Notes: generated by a model from the letters alone, not told the origin. A DNA stretch of 64,000 nt from Agelas oroides (GCA_949130485.1 OX422186.1:7068792-7132791), one strand, 5' to 3'; numbered from the stretch's first letter, positions 45,180 through 58,300 are shown. Made by a program: numbers and translations.

Positions 45180-46190
45180 ATGATTATCAGTGACGTGTCT
45201 AGAAAAATTAATGACTAGTTTTCACAATGCAAGGCCCACCTTACCTTGTAGGGGGGCCAGGGGGCATGCTGCCCCAGTGTCACATGCAGGGAATTCATCC
45301 TTCCCAGGAATCTGGCATCCCTGAGTAAAATTTCGTAGGGAGCATCCCTCTAAGGCACCCTTCTAAATCCTAGGGAATTGTGTACCACACTCCAAATCCC
45401 CCAGGGAATCATGCACCCCCATATATGGGGGTGCATGATTCCCTGGGGGTTGGCATCCCATGCAAAACTACTTAAAGAAACAAACTGTGTGGGTTATTCT
45501 CATTCAGAGTATGAAACATGCAAGAAGTTTTATCACACAGCAATTAAAATGCAAGTTGTCTCACTGCCTCATTGCTTTCATCAGTACTGACTAGGCAGTT
45601 GGGATCACGAACCATCTCAGGCTTAAAGCCATGGCTTGAGCTTGTGGCAGTTGATAGCTACTCTACTAAAACTAAATGGCTAATAGCCATTCATTGAAAC
45701 TTGTCTGGAGTCACTTCAAGTTTGTAGCACCGTAACCATTTATTCACTTGCTTCCCGATAGTTGCCTTTGTAGCACCTTGGTAGCGAGAAGCAGCATACG
45801 TTACAGTATTCTTGTCTTTCCTCCTGGTCTCGTGTCGATCTCCAGTGGCTCAGAGTTGAAGACTTCCATTATGAAACTGACTCCCTACCGACTTCAGTTG
45901 CTTGATACATCACTTTATACATCCTAGCCATACATGCCACAACTTGTAATACTCGACTGAGTATAGCGTGGTACATTGTACCGTTGCATGGGGATGCAAA
46001 ATTGTAATGTGTGTATCCCTGTGTATTGAATTGTAACGTTCCTCCATGTGTGCTGCTAAACTGACGGACATGAGTAGTTTCCAGAAACCTCGGAAACACC
46101 CCTAAAACCGCTACTGAGAAGCAAGGTCAAGTGTAGCTATATGCCATGGCAAAAGCAAACTGTACAGCATATTTGCTATGATAATGTTAC
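45180..46190. repeat. 3' flank of receptor 2, shared with 22080-23100
   Basis: Matches block A closely and includes the 52-bp palindrome at 45398-45449. No gene is supported. Confidence 0.65.
45398..45449. repeat. 52-bp perfect palindrome
   Basis: It starts CCCCCAGGGAATCATGCACC, has CATATATG at its centre and is exactly self-complementary. The block A version (22303-22330) is a 28-bp perfect palindrome lacking the central 24 bp. Confidence 0.88.
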
Positions 46191-46653
46191 CCTTAAGGTG
46201 GCAGTGAAGTCTCTCGGCGGAGGTTAACGAAAACATAAACATGGGTTACAGTCAGGACCAGGATTACTCCTAGTTTCAGGGTTAGGGTTTGCTTTAGGGC
46301 AATCTTGCTTTGCCTAATTTTAAAAAGGGTTTTAGTAGCTCATTAATATATTCATGAACCCAAAATTGCCACTCGATGGACGCATCTACATGCTCACTGT
46401 AGGTAGCGTCCTAGCCACCAATGTATCTCAAACCAATCTATGTCAGCTTTTGTTCAGAGCTACTCTCAAAGTCAGGCTAGACTCATGTACGGTTGCTACT
46501 CTTGGAATGGACAACTTTGACTGCACCAAAATGAATGCACATTTCACAGCTTGTCTACGGGAGGGGCTCATTCACGAGTGGAAGCAAGCATTACTAGCCC
46601 CACCTCTTCCCCTTATGTCGCTAAAAAATTCACGGTTCTGTTCTCCACACAAC

Positions 46654-46912
46654 AAGAGCGCATAAGAACGGGCGGCTAGAGTAAGAGCGTGTAACTACGT
46701 AAAATTCGAAACCGGGCGGAATTTACCGCCTGTACTAAAAATAGTAACACGCACTGCGCACGCTGCGTTGACATAAGCCCTTATGCATTGTTGCTAAGCG
46801 CACACGTGACCGGATGTTCTATTTTTAGTACGGTTCAATAATTTTGCCCGGACAACGGGCTTCTATTGGAGTTACACGCTCTTGCTCTCGCCGCCCGTTC
46901 TTATGCGCTCTT
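46654..46912. mobile_element. 259-bp MITE inserted in the block B spacer
   Basis: The ends AAGAGCGCATAAGAACGGGC and their reverse complement are nearly exact for about 40 bp. ACACAAC lies at both borders (46647-46653 and 46914-46920), and the matching block A site (about 25698-25711) has no insertion. A 7-8-bp duplication suggests a hAT-like element, which is inference. Confidence 0.82.
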
Positions 46913-47222
46913 GACACAACTCACGGCCTCTGCAGCTTTCTTGTCAACGGCAACGTAGTACCAACAATGTATTGCGCATTCTAGTTAAAGCCCACCCAGC
47001 ACTCGAAGCACCGGGCCACGATCACCTACTAGGCTTGGCATACGATCGCAAGACCTGGGCCTGCCCAATGAGTACAGTCTTGGCCACTGTGGCCTTTCTG
47101 CTGCTTCTAGACACAAGCTTGCTTTCACAAGCAGGCATTTCGCACTACTCACAGCTACTGACACTACAGCACTCTACTAAACTCCTTTTTTGTGTATTTT
47201 TTTTAAGTCGATCTACCTCGAC

Positions 47223-47250
47223 CATAGATTATATAGCTATATAATCTATG
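47223..47250. repeat. 28-bp perfect palindrome
   Basis: CATAGATTATATAG followed by its exact complement. It is absent at the matching point of block A (about 25998). Confidence 0.75.
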
Positions 47251-47827
47251 CCTCGACCAGGTTCCGCCAGGCCACATGGATGTCAATGCCGACAGGAAAT
47301 GGGGAAAATCCCCAATTTTACGGACAGTGAACGGATGAAGACTCCCAAAACTGACTATTCGCTACACTGATTTTAACAAGACTCTATCAGCTCGGATTCC
47401 AGGTTTGTTGACCTTGAAAACACAGGGTTCTCTGCCACCTTAAATAGCAAGACCAAATGAGGAAGATTTAGGAGTATAACAGTAGCCTCCTGGAAGGCTG
47501 ACAGCGGGGGAAGGAATTTTGTGGCAAATGTTTCACGGTGATGATGACAATAGAAAGCAACCTTATGGTCACTCAGTCCCAAAACAGTATATGCATTCTA
47601 GGTATAGTTTGGCAGAGTAGTTGGGATGGTTTTTCATACTACAGAATGCAACCTTTTCCAGCACTGGGATCTGTGCTAGCTATTTCATTCTAATCTACAT
47701 TCAACTTAAAATTTAGTGATGTAACTAGCTACCCACTAGATAAGTCATACGTAAGGGTATGTTTATATACATAGTTGTGTAAGTGCAAAAAAGTTATGCT
47801 GGAGGAAATGGTCTACAAATGCAGCTA

Positions 47828-49711
47828 TCAGTTTGTAGAGCCATAGTCATTGGTGTATGCTTCATGAATAATTGGCAAACTTTCAGTCACACCATCTTGT
47901 TCTTCACCCTCAACTTGTGCATCCGGAGGCAGTGGTTGGTACTGACATGGATTCACCAGCCTATCAGGAAGTTGATCTTCATCAAAGGGTTCCTGCTGCT
48001 GGACATTGCAGGCCCGCCATCTTTGCCGCAGTGACTGCCAAATGTTCCTTAACTTTTGCTGGAATTTCTGAAGTACTCCCAACCATGAAAGTAGTCTGTA
48101 CGCTGTGTAAACAACAAAATACACCAGTGGTAGAGCTGTTAAGAGGCCTCCAGATTGAAACCACTTTTCATATGTCTCTAAACAATAAAGTATCCACAGC
48201 GATATCAGCGCCAGCAGTGCTAGAATTAGACTGTCCAGAATGTTTAGCCAGTTTTTCTTGTATGGACGCAGCAGTGCAAACAGCAGGGATCCTATCCCAA
48301 GACATACTGCAGAAATGGTCCATGAAAGGCCTTCAGGCTTTAAAGTTCTTACTAGAAAGATCACGACACGAAGGATGAAATATAGTGCAGCAAAGTACCT
48401 GTAATCACATCTGCCATCTGTCCTGTTTTTGTAGCAACCTTGAAAAACATCTGTGAATATGTGCAGTGCAGGCCACCTGATTTTCAAGCAACCAAGCAGC
48501 TTCTGAAATGTTTTTGTGGGGTATATAAGGAGAAGTAACGGAGGCAGAGCAATGAAAGTTGACAAGACAGCAATTGCAAGAATGGCAAAAGGGAGGTGTT
48601 CTTCACCAAAGAAGGGAACTGTTGGAGCGATCATCAAATACTGAGATGAATTTCCTCGAATGTCAGTTATTTTTGATTTATTCAGAAGTCCAAATGATGC
48701 TACAATAAGTTTATTATATGCCAGAGTCAGGAAGGTTGCAAAACTACTGATAATAGAGGCCTTTGGATTCCACCTTCCCTGGAGAGGAGCAAAACATCGA
48801 CGAAATGGCCTCCATAGGTACACAACTACTCTGACATTTTTATCATGAAGCTCTATCAGAATATATGTCACTGCAATCAGCAGCAGTGGGTAAAGAGCTG
48901 GTAAGTACTGTAGAGCTAGCGAGTCAAGATCAGTGATTTTGTCACTTACGCAGAAGGGTGGAATCACTGAACGAAAGAAGTCCAAATCCCAGAAGTCATA
49001 AGAAAATATCATAATCTGTAAGACAACCCGAGACCATGGTTGAGTAGAATATGCAAGAACTTGAGTTTTGTTGACATTAATGGTAGTAACAATGATTTGT
49101 GCAGAAAAAATGAATGCATTCAGAGGACCAGACGTTGCACTGACTTGAAATATCACAATAACCAGGTAGAACACAGTTATTGGCAAGAATTCCAGAGTGA
49201 GGTATAGGCCCCAACCATAACCCTTGGTTGTACAGTTTATACACATTGGGTCAAGTGAAAGGATGCTAGATCCATAGCCAGGCTTACATTTTCCACACAA
49301 TTGACCTTCTCTGTTAAAATGTCCACACATGAATTCATTCAGCTCCTTGATGTGTGTAGGCAATGTGGTCATGAAGTTAGGGTTACTTTGAAATTGACAT
49401 GCACCTACAACTTGAGTTCTTGTGGCAGAATCATAGGTTATACAATATTCAATGTGAAGTGATGTATTACATGTCTTTGGGTTACAAACAATGCCATTGG
49501 TTGTAGGACCACATACACATTCAACAGTTGTGTTATCACCTGCTATTTCTTGTGGTATGAACCAGGGTGGACAAGGGTCAGCGTCCTCATCACTGGGAGC
49601 TGGAACAAAGCAGTGTTCTTGGTCACTGCTAGCTACAACTACAGACAAGCACAGCAATCCAACTAGTACATCACACCAGATAAACAACTGCAAAACTGCT
49701 AGCCTGAACAT
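47828..49711 (-). CDS. Polytopic membrane protein with Cys-rich ectodomain (family member 3)
   Basis: A single exon of 627 residues starting at ATG 49711, with a signal peptide (LFIWCDVLVGLLCLSVVVAS). The ectodomain has DPCPPWFIPQEIAGDNTT, several N-glycosylation sequons and NREGQLCGKCKPGYGSSIL. Nine or ten membrane segments follow, with the shared FQGCYKNRTDGRCDYRYFAA loop, then a tail ending TNDYGSTN. It runs towards member 2, in the opposite direction. The block A copy is split into 23481-25002 and 20987-21382. Role unknown; likely surface receptor or channel. Confidence 0.82.
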   Translation of the reverse strand: MFRLAVLQLFIWCDVLVGLLCLSVVVASSDQEHCFVPAPSDEDADPCPPWFIPQEIAGDNTTVECVCGPTTNGIVCNPKTCNTSLHIEYCITYDSATRTQVVGACQFQSNPNFMTTLPTHIKELNEFMCGHFNREGQLCGKCKPGYGSSILSLDPMCINCTTKGYGWGLYLTLEFLPITVFYLVIVIFQVSATSGPLNAFIFSAQIIVTTINVNKTQVLAYSTQPWSRVVLQIMIFSYDFWDLDFFRSVIPPFCVSDKITDLDSLALQYLPALYPLLLIAVTYILIELHDKNVRVVVYLWRPFRRCFAPLQGRWNPKASIISSFATFLTLAYNKLIVASFGLLNKSKITDIRGNSSQYLMIAPTVPFFGEEHLPFAILAIAVLSTFIALPPLLLLIYPTKTFQKLLGCLKIRWPALHIFTDVFQGCYKNRTDGRCDYRYFAALYFILRVVIFLVRTLKPEGLSWTISAVCLGIGSLLFALLRPYKKNWLNILDSLILALLALISLWILYCLETYEKWFQSGGLLTALPLVYFVVYTAYRLLSWLGVLQKFQQKLRNIWQSLRQRWRACNVQQQEPFDEDQLPDRLVNPCQYQPLPPDAQVEGEEQDGVTESLPIIHEAYTNDYGSTN

Positions 49712-50339
49712 CTCTACTGCGATGTACCCCTATGATAGCTAGCTAGTTGGTGATACTCAATCATCTACAGATATTGCTGTAATAGAGTGTTTGTGCCCTT
49801 TTATAATGGCAAGCTTAAGAGCTGATGTAAGGTTTAATGTGGGCAGAAATCACTCCCAGGGATTTCTTTCACTTCCTGTTCCTGTGTGTTTGCCCAGTCA
49901 TGACAACATTAATAGATGTAATGATGTGTATGGGTGGGTTCCATACAAATATGTGCATGTATGTTTTGGGCTTTGGTGTAGACCAATTCTTGGCAACCAA
50001 CTTTACATGCCCATGGTTAGCTGTGATGGTGGTCTGATGTCATACTGTGATACACTGCACACTGAACTAAGACTCAAACCTGAATTTTGCATTTGTAAAG
50101 AGTAGCTACACCATTGTGTGTAATCCAAGAGTCAATACAGAGGGACTCCAGCTACATAAAAATGGCACACATCCAATTAAGAAGCACTTACAAAAAATGT
50201 GCATTAACATTACAAAATCATGTGCATCTGCTACTGCCATCAAACTTCCTGCTTACTACTTACTCCTTGAATGGTCTTCCTTATCACTTGCCATGCTTGT
50301 CTCCTTCTCATCAGCACATCCCTCTAGCTTGCTCATGAG
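49712..50339. other. 5' flank of receptor 3 and duplicated spacer
   Basis: 49712-49890 matches 25003-25170 and 49970-50335 matches 29292-29663. It includes a TTTTATAATGGC stretch upstream of the start of member 3. Confidence 0.55.
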
Positions 50340-52305
50340 CAGTTGAATTTACATATTGCTACTCAGGAACGCAGAATGATCTTGATTTTGTATCTTCACC
50401 ACCAGGTGAGTATTTAGGACTTACAACAGCCTGTAATGCTAATAGAGGCAGCTCAGTTTCTACTGTAGTAAATATTTTGAGCATTAATAAATGAAATAGG
50501 TACTGGCTACCACAGCTAATTGAGTTGGAACTGTATGTGTATGGGAATAAAGCTTTTTATCCTGACCGGGTCAGGATAAAAAGTTTTATTCCCATACCTG
50601 CAGAATTACTGTCACTGCAGTTGTCTATAGATACCAATTCATGATACTGAATCAATTAACTCTACATTTCTGTGAGCTAGACAAATGTTGGTGTACTTAT
50701 ATTATGTGAGTATCACCTTATAGAACACTGAGATATTGTTTACTGTGTAGTCTGATACAGACTATATAAGGTGGCTAGCTTGGCATTATCTAATGCACAG
50801 CCTTTATAAGGACAGATAATAAATAGCATTAGGATAGGTACATATTGTTTGAAGGCAGTTGACAATGATCTCTGAAGCTATATAATCTTGACCTATACTT
50901 GAATGCTACATAATTCATCAAGAGCAGTAGGCTACTTTACATCCCTAATTGGCTAGTAGTATAGTTGTGTTGTGCTGCAATATTTATTAGGTGTTTTGAT
51001 ACCGTAGTGTGATACAGTGTGTACTGGTACCATCTACCATGACCATATACACATGCTGTTCAAACCCAATTAGTTAGTTGTGTCTCTGCAAAATACCCCT
51101 ATATAGTCATCCCATTGTGCACTGTAAAAAACATTTGGATTACTTTAACCATATTTGGGTTAGCTACTCAGTTGCATGCCTGTTGTGTACATGACACATC
51201 ATAAAGTTCAATTAGTATTTCCTTTCAGAAGGTCTATGAGTCAGCATTTCTGGTGAAGTTTAATCTTACCATAGATATATGGGACGTTACGTTTCATGTA
51301 TCTACATACATGATCTTACACATCTGCCCCTGGAGGAGTTCCTTGGTTGCATGGTTACATGAATGTAGCCAAATAAGTCTTCTGAAAGAAGAGACTGATT
51401 TAACTAAAGAAGAAGCTCCTCAATGGATCAAATTTGAAGAAAACCTAATTTGGTAGTGTTCCTTGGATAATAGTCACACTGTTGCAACTGAGATGACCTA
51501 AATATGTGGTTGAAGTAAACAAAGTGTTTTGACGGTGCATGTGATCTGACATAATTAAGTCTGAGGAAAAAAAATTGTGTGCAAAGGGGATTATATTAAC
51601 ATCATAATGTCTTCAAATATGCCATTGTCATTCAATTTCCCGTTTTGCTCACCATCTCACGAACTTCTCTCCCATCAAAAAATAATCATGATGTCATTGC
51701 TATTCTAAGAAATATCAACATGTTAATTTGAAAATACCCACTTTGCATATTGGCATTTCCTATACTTATTTGTTTTGATATTTTAGCTACCATGAAACCA
51801 TAACACCAGCATGCCATCACTGCAGTGCATAGCTATACAAGCATGACATCATCAGGGAAATTTCAGCTATTGCATACTCCTTAAGATTGTGCAAAAGGAA
51901 AAAAAATTCCATGCCATGCAACTGACCATCATCTAATCTTTATATGCCCATGCAGGACTACAAAAACTGTCATGCCCAGGTATGCATTTATGTTTTTGTG
52001 TAGACGACAGAGCCATCAAGGACACTGGCAACCATGAAGCTCTGTTGTAATCTTGTGCTGTATTTTCAATAAAACTAAATGCTATGATTTTGTGCTGTAA
52101 ATCCTAGGGTAGGCACTATGACCACACACAGGACAGGCTCCGTCTTTTTGTCTCTGTAAATATCCCTATAGTCAGATTAATGTGTGACCAAAGTACAACT
52201 CTTAAAGCAAGAAATTAACGTGAGAGGGGACTCCTCTAATATCTAAATATCATCAATTCCAAATACGTATACGTACAAATAAACATGCCAGTGTAATGAT
52301 TACAA
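50340..52305. other. Spacer with one hairpin and one weak exon candidate
   Basis: AT-rich. 50540-50596 is a hairpin (TATGGGAATAAAGCTTTTTA .. with GGTCAGGATAAAAAG on the other arm). 51393-51453 could encode EEAPQWIKFEENL before a GTAGTG donor, which recalls the WIKFEED motif of SLC4 anion transporters, but no partner exons are visible. Otherwise nothing. Confidence 0.35.
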
Positions 52306-55300
52306 TTATGCCTCCCCACTAGTGTTATCAACTTGATTTCCATCTTGCTGCCCACTACGTCCTTCTTGAACTTCCCTCCCATTTTCATCTCCCATGTGTG
52401 TCTCTTGTATCTCCTCTGGTTCAGCAGCGGTTGTATTAACAATCACTTGTGAGGTCTCTACACGTGTTCCTGCCCTTTCCTCCATTGAGATATATGGACT
52501 TGTAAGGTTTTCCTGATCAGTGTTTCTAGAAAGTTGACCAAAGTGAATCCTGCTAGCATCTGTGACATATGTGCCATAGACATTTGGTTGTAGAGCAGTT
52601 GCAAAAGTGTACTTTCGCCGTCTCCTCCGAAGATTTACGCAAATTGAAACAATCACCAGCACGGCAATGGCTGCCACTATAGCCCCAACAATAATTCCTG
52701 CAAGTGCTCCTTGACTAAGCTGACCAGTTGGTTCAGGGGGTTCAGTAGGTACTGCTGTTTCTGTAGGCAACAGAATTGTAACACTGCCAGTTGGTTGCGG
52801 CAGTTGTACAGCTCCAGTTGGTGAGAGTGTCTGAATTGTTGGAGTCATCTCGAATCCCGAAGGTAGACCATTGAAAGATCCTATGAATTGGGCACCAATC
52901 TGATGGATTGAATATGTTGTGTGTTAATGACAACTGATCTAGAACATGTAGCTAACAGCTATGTAATATAATAACATTTAGTTGAAGAGACATTTTGAGA
53001 AACTCTAAGCTATATCTCAGCTAGTATGTTCCCTACAACTGTACCTTACTGCATGTGTTTATTAACACCCCATGAATATAAGCACCATATGATTATAAGC
53101 ACCCACTCAGTCTGCTAATTTAAAAAATAGGCACCGGTGCGTAATATCCTCATTTTACAGTACTTTCTTTACTCATTAATCACAAAATCATCTAAAATGT
53201 TTACTTCTTGTGCAAGAGCAGGACCCTGATTCTGGACAGCTTCGGTCAGGTTTCTCCCATTGATGACTGTGCCAGCATTGGTCTCCACAAAAAACACTAC
53301 TGTTAAACTCCCATTCATGTTTATGAATGGGGAGGGTCCAACGATGAACACATTTGAAGCTGTTACATTCTGTGTGCTTGCAGTCTGTCTTCTTTCTCGA
53401 ACAGGTTGTCGGCTTATTAGAGCATTTTGGTTAACAATATTGGCAATTCCCTGACGAAATTGGAGTTCGTTGTTATTGAATTCCAAAACCTGGAAAAAAG
53501 AGAGTAATTTTATCACGATATTTTAAGTAGACATTTGAAGTACTTCATTCAGTTTGATGCTACGCCCATGCATACATATGTGAAGCAGTGTTAAATAATT
53601 GGTTGTATTGGTCCGTCAGTCTGGCATACATTTGTATCATGTCTCACTGACCAACAAACTAATTGCGATGCACATATATGTGTTCATTATGTTGTCATGC
53701 ACATCCATTATGCTATGGACATGCTGGAATCTACAAGCTCAGACATTACTCAAGCAATCAAACTATGGAAGAGGCTAATAAACAGTTCCATAATTTCTCA
53801 CAGCAACTGTCAAATTGAGCACAAATTGGCTACAATTATCGCAGAGCGGGAAGTGAGGCACATAATCATGCAGTTTGGGGTTCGAATCTTAGTTTTTTCT
53901 GTAATGCTCAGGAGTGCAATCTACAGCGGCACAGGTAGGAATGCAACTACAGCAGCATGCGTTCATAATTATGAGGTAGAAATGGAGTGCAACAACACCG
54001 TCAAGCAGAGGATGATTCCCAGAGGCAGCAACAACGAGAGGCTGACCAATGTAGGTACAAACTCATTCATTAGTCAGCCTCTCGTCGTTGCTACACTGCA
54101 AAAACAAATTGGTTGTTTTAACCACAGAGTGGTTGCAGACAAGCCAAAGAGACAGTGGTTATGTACTATATATTTTGCTGATTACATAAGACAACTGGAG
54201 AGGAAGCTTCCCAGACTATCTTACAACCAGCATCTTGCAGTTAGTAACCACTGAACATCTGTGGTTACTCATGCTTGTATGCAACAACATACATGATCTT
54301 GCAGATATAGTAACCACTGAACATCTGTGAAAGAGTCACCATGCAGCTTTTGTCAAAAGCATCATCAGTGACTCCCTCACAGATGTTCTGTGATTTGTCA
54401 GTTGTAATGTATGATTTGGGCTCAGGTTGCTTATGCAATTAGCCTCTAGTACCCAAATAAGCTTCTCATAACCACTGTCTCCTCAGCTTGACTGCAACCA
54501 GGGTAACCACTCTGCGGTTAAAACAACCAATATTTTTTTGCAGTGTACGTATCAATACCTCTGACGGTATAGTTGCACTTGTATCATGATTTATCTATGA
54601 GTGCAGCGACACTGTTGAGCAGAGGACGATTCCTGGAGGCAGCAATGATGAGAGGCTAACCAACATAGACAGATGTAACTGTTACATATGAAAAGCTCGC
54701 TTCCTGCAAGGCTCTCCTGCGTGCATTCACATATGCCCTAGTTATGATGTACTGAAATGGACTTGGATGAACATCAGCTACTTATGAGTACCGGCCGCGA
54801 TGACCACACAAGACCGACTCACTTCCAGGCAACCATCAGCCCTCACAATTCTCTCTACATACTGCACAGATGACACTGAATGATCAAGTTGCACACCCAG
54901 CAGCCATGCAGTACGTAAAACTCCATTAGTGGTCAAGAGATAATTTCACACCGTCAGGAAATTTAAGAACCCATGCTGAGTAGTTTATCTTGTGCTAAAT
55001 GCTTTTGCCTCAACTGGAAATAAAGATACATAAGAAGAGAAAATTGAAAAGCTGGTAGTCATCGAGAATTGAACCAAGGGCCCCTGCCTTGAACTTCCAG
55101 TGCCATGACCACTGAGCCACAACCACCGGGCAACAACCAGCCCTCACCATCCTTTCCTTTGATTCATAACACAAAATAAGTCTGATTTGAGTTAGGAAAA
55201 ACACTCAGTGTGGCTTCTTTCCTGACATAGATCTGGTCAACCCTATTCTCATTCCCCCCAGGCCCTCACCCAGTGTTCTCTACAGGCCCCACCCAGCTTT

Positions 55301-58300
55301 TTGTTGCTTGCAGAGTTTCCTTGCAGTACTGAAAGTGACAAAAAAAACTGGGTAGGTCCTGGGAACGAGGCTAGGTTGACCCATAACAAAGTTCTAATGG
55401 AATATACTGAGTGGCTGCAGGGTGGGTATGTCAATTTTTTAAGCCAGTACTTAGTGAGGAGAATTCAGCAGTGTTAATAAATTCAGAAATATTGTTATGA
55501 TCTTATTCAAAAATGTGTATGTTTATGTGTACATTCACGACGTTATTTACTGTGACACATGTAGAGTGCAAAAATTACTCAGAACAACTTCCAATGAACT
55601 CATGAGTACTATGAAAACAATTTACAGTGTTACTTGTACCCATTTGAAGGGTTGTTCCAACTCAGTGCACACAGTTTTTGTACTCTGTCATGATACATTA
55701 ATTGTTCACATAGTGAATCCATACATACGACAACATCATTTGATCTCCCACTAAGACTGTTTTGTGAGTGTGTTTACAGTACAAACTACTAATGCTTCAG
55801 GGGCGGCGGAAAGTACTTGAGATTGGGGGGGCACTGATGATGGTGCGTGCTTATGCACGCACACACTAGGGGGGTCTGGGGGCATGCTCCCCCGAAAAAG
55901 TTTGTACCCGAATGCCACTAGTCCGACTAGAGTACATGGCGGGAGTAATACCGCCATTCGCCACGATACACGTCAGTCGTCACGAGGCGTTTCAGTCACT
56001 ATAGTCGACCTTGTATGTGTCGGGCCTGATGAGGTGGGCATCTTATAGACGAATTGACAACCTGGACAAAAACAGTTTCTACTTTGTACTTCACTTTGAA
56101 ACTAGTTCAGTGATCACTCACCGCAAAAGCGGTCACAAAGGTCACCACACTTAACAGCTTGAAGGGGGGGGGGGGGGGCACTATGTAGCAAAATTTCTTC
56201 AAGGGGGGGCACGTGCCCCTGGTGCCCCCCCCCCCCCCGGTTCCGCCACCTATGTGCTTACATATATTGCCATGTTTATCAGGTTATTGTCACAAGTCAA
56301 CGTCACACCAAAAAGTGAGTGAAAGTACACCTCACAATGCAATCCCATCAAGACACTTATCTGCTAGCTACATTCTGGACCAGATAATAGTGAGCAGATG
56401 GAAACCATCAGCCTAACTGTTAGAGAAGATGCATTCCTTACACATAGCTATCTTGCATACACCCCAGACTAGTGTAAGCAGGGTTATTTTGGCACAGTAT
56501 AACTATGAAGGTATAATTGAATCACTGTGGTGTAAGCTCTTGGCAAAGACTTTCACCACAGTCAGGATTCAGTTATGCTATAGGCTTTAATTTTATGTCA
56601 CATGTGATTACTAACTAAATCATGAAGTCAGTATCTAGCCTTTTTCAAAACCATAAAGCTTCCTCGCCAGCTACGCGTGTCTGAACCTGTATAGACTCAG
56701 TACAGTATTCTCCCGAGTGCAAATGTCATCTGAGTGTTGTTATACTATACCACAGACAATAGATACCTTATTATTGGTAACATAGACTTACTATTATGTT
56801 TCCAAAGAAGATGGTGACTGCATTTTCTGCTTGTTCAAGGGTCAGGTTGCTTACATCCACAACAACATTGGGCTACAAATTTTTGCAAATACAGAAAGTG
56901 CTTTGACAATGGGTTCATGCTTGCATATTTTGAAAATAAAGAAAGTGCTTTGATAATGGTTCATGCATGCATATCCTTTATGAGAAGTTTCACTTACCTT
57001 TTGGGACACATTTAGGCAAAACCACCAGACCATTCATTGGTCTTCCTAATTTATAATGGCTATTGGCTAGTTCAAACCACAGTAAACAATAGCCCCTGAT
57101 AGAATTTCCAGGCAACTCCAGCCAAGTCTGTTTACTTTAAATCAATCATGGTCAGAGGAGTAGATCTAGATAATATTCACAGTGTATTGCTCTCCTTTCA
57201 TGCATGGGACTAGCAGATAATGCATGCATGAACAATCAATGAGCCATATCTCCTTATTGGATGTAAACGACAGGCCTACATGTTATGCAAACGCACCCAC
57301 ATGAGAAAAATAGGCATATCATGCACTGGCATGATTAAACTTAAAGTGCACATTCAACATCTCTGATGCATGGGTATATAGTGTTACTTTAAGTTAGACT
57401 CATGGTAGTGTTCATGTAATCAGAATGTAATAGCCATTCTTCTTATCAATGTGGAATAACTCACTGGGATAGTTGCTGTGCAAACATCAAGGAGAGTTCT
57501 GCAGAACATACACTGAAAAGATGGAAGAAAGCATTCACACACAAAGGGACTTCTACTAAGCACACTTGTACACCCATCAACCAAACCTTCCACAGGGCAC
57601 AATTCAAACTCCCTACCCTGAAAGCATACACTTCCAACAAACGCACAGAGATCGCAAGTCATTGGATCTACAGTTTGCACATTGAAGCAAGTATGTGGCG
57701 TCTGTAAGCAACTGTTAGCAATTTCACTTGCACATAGTGTGGAAGTGTTTCCCTCAAAAGGTCCACATAAAGACAGCAGAGTGTTGCACATATCGCACGT
57801 TTCAGATGAAAAATTAAAGGAGCATAACCGGACTTGCATTGCAGTAGCACACAATGGTCCAAAGATTTGAAAAGTATCTGGGCAAATGCCACCAGAACCA
57901 CTGCCACTTGCAGACACACCGCTTGCAGACACACCGCTTGCAGACACACCGCTTGCAGACACACTGCTTGCAGACACACCGCTTGCAGACACACCGCTTG
58001 CAGACGCACCGCTTGCAGACACGCCACTTGCAGACAGGGCACTTGCAGACAGGGCACTTGCACTTGCAGACACACCACTTTCAGAAATACCACTAGCAGA
58101 CAATCCACCACTTCCAGACACACCACTTGCAGACACACCACTTCCAGACAGGCCACTTCCAGACATACCACTTGCAGACACACCACTTGCAGACACACCA
58201 CTTGCAGACACACCACTTCCAGACACACCACTTCCAGACATGCCACTTGCAGACACGCCACTTCCAGACAGGCCACTTCCAGACACGCCACTTGCAGACA

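Noticed and set aside
53697-54254. 185-codon plus-strand frame
   Set aside because: It runs through the inverted end of a MITE and a direct repeat, resembles no protein I know, and is antisense within an intron.
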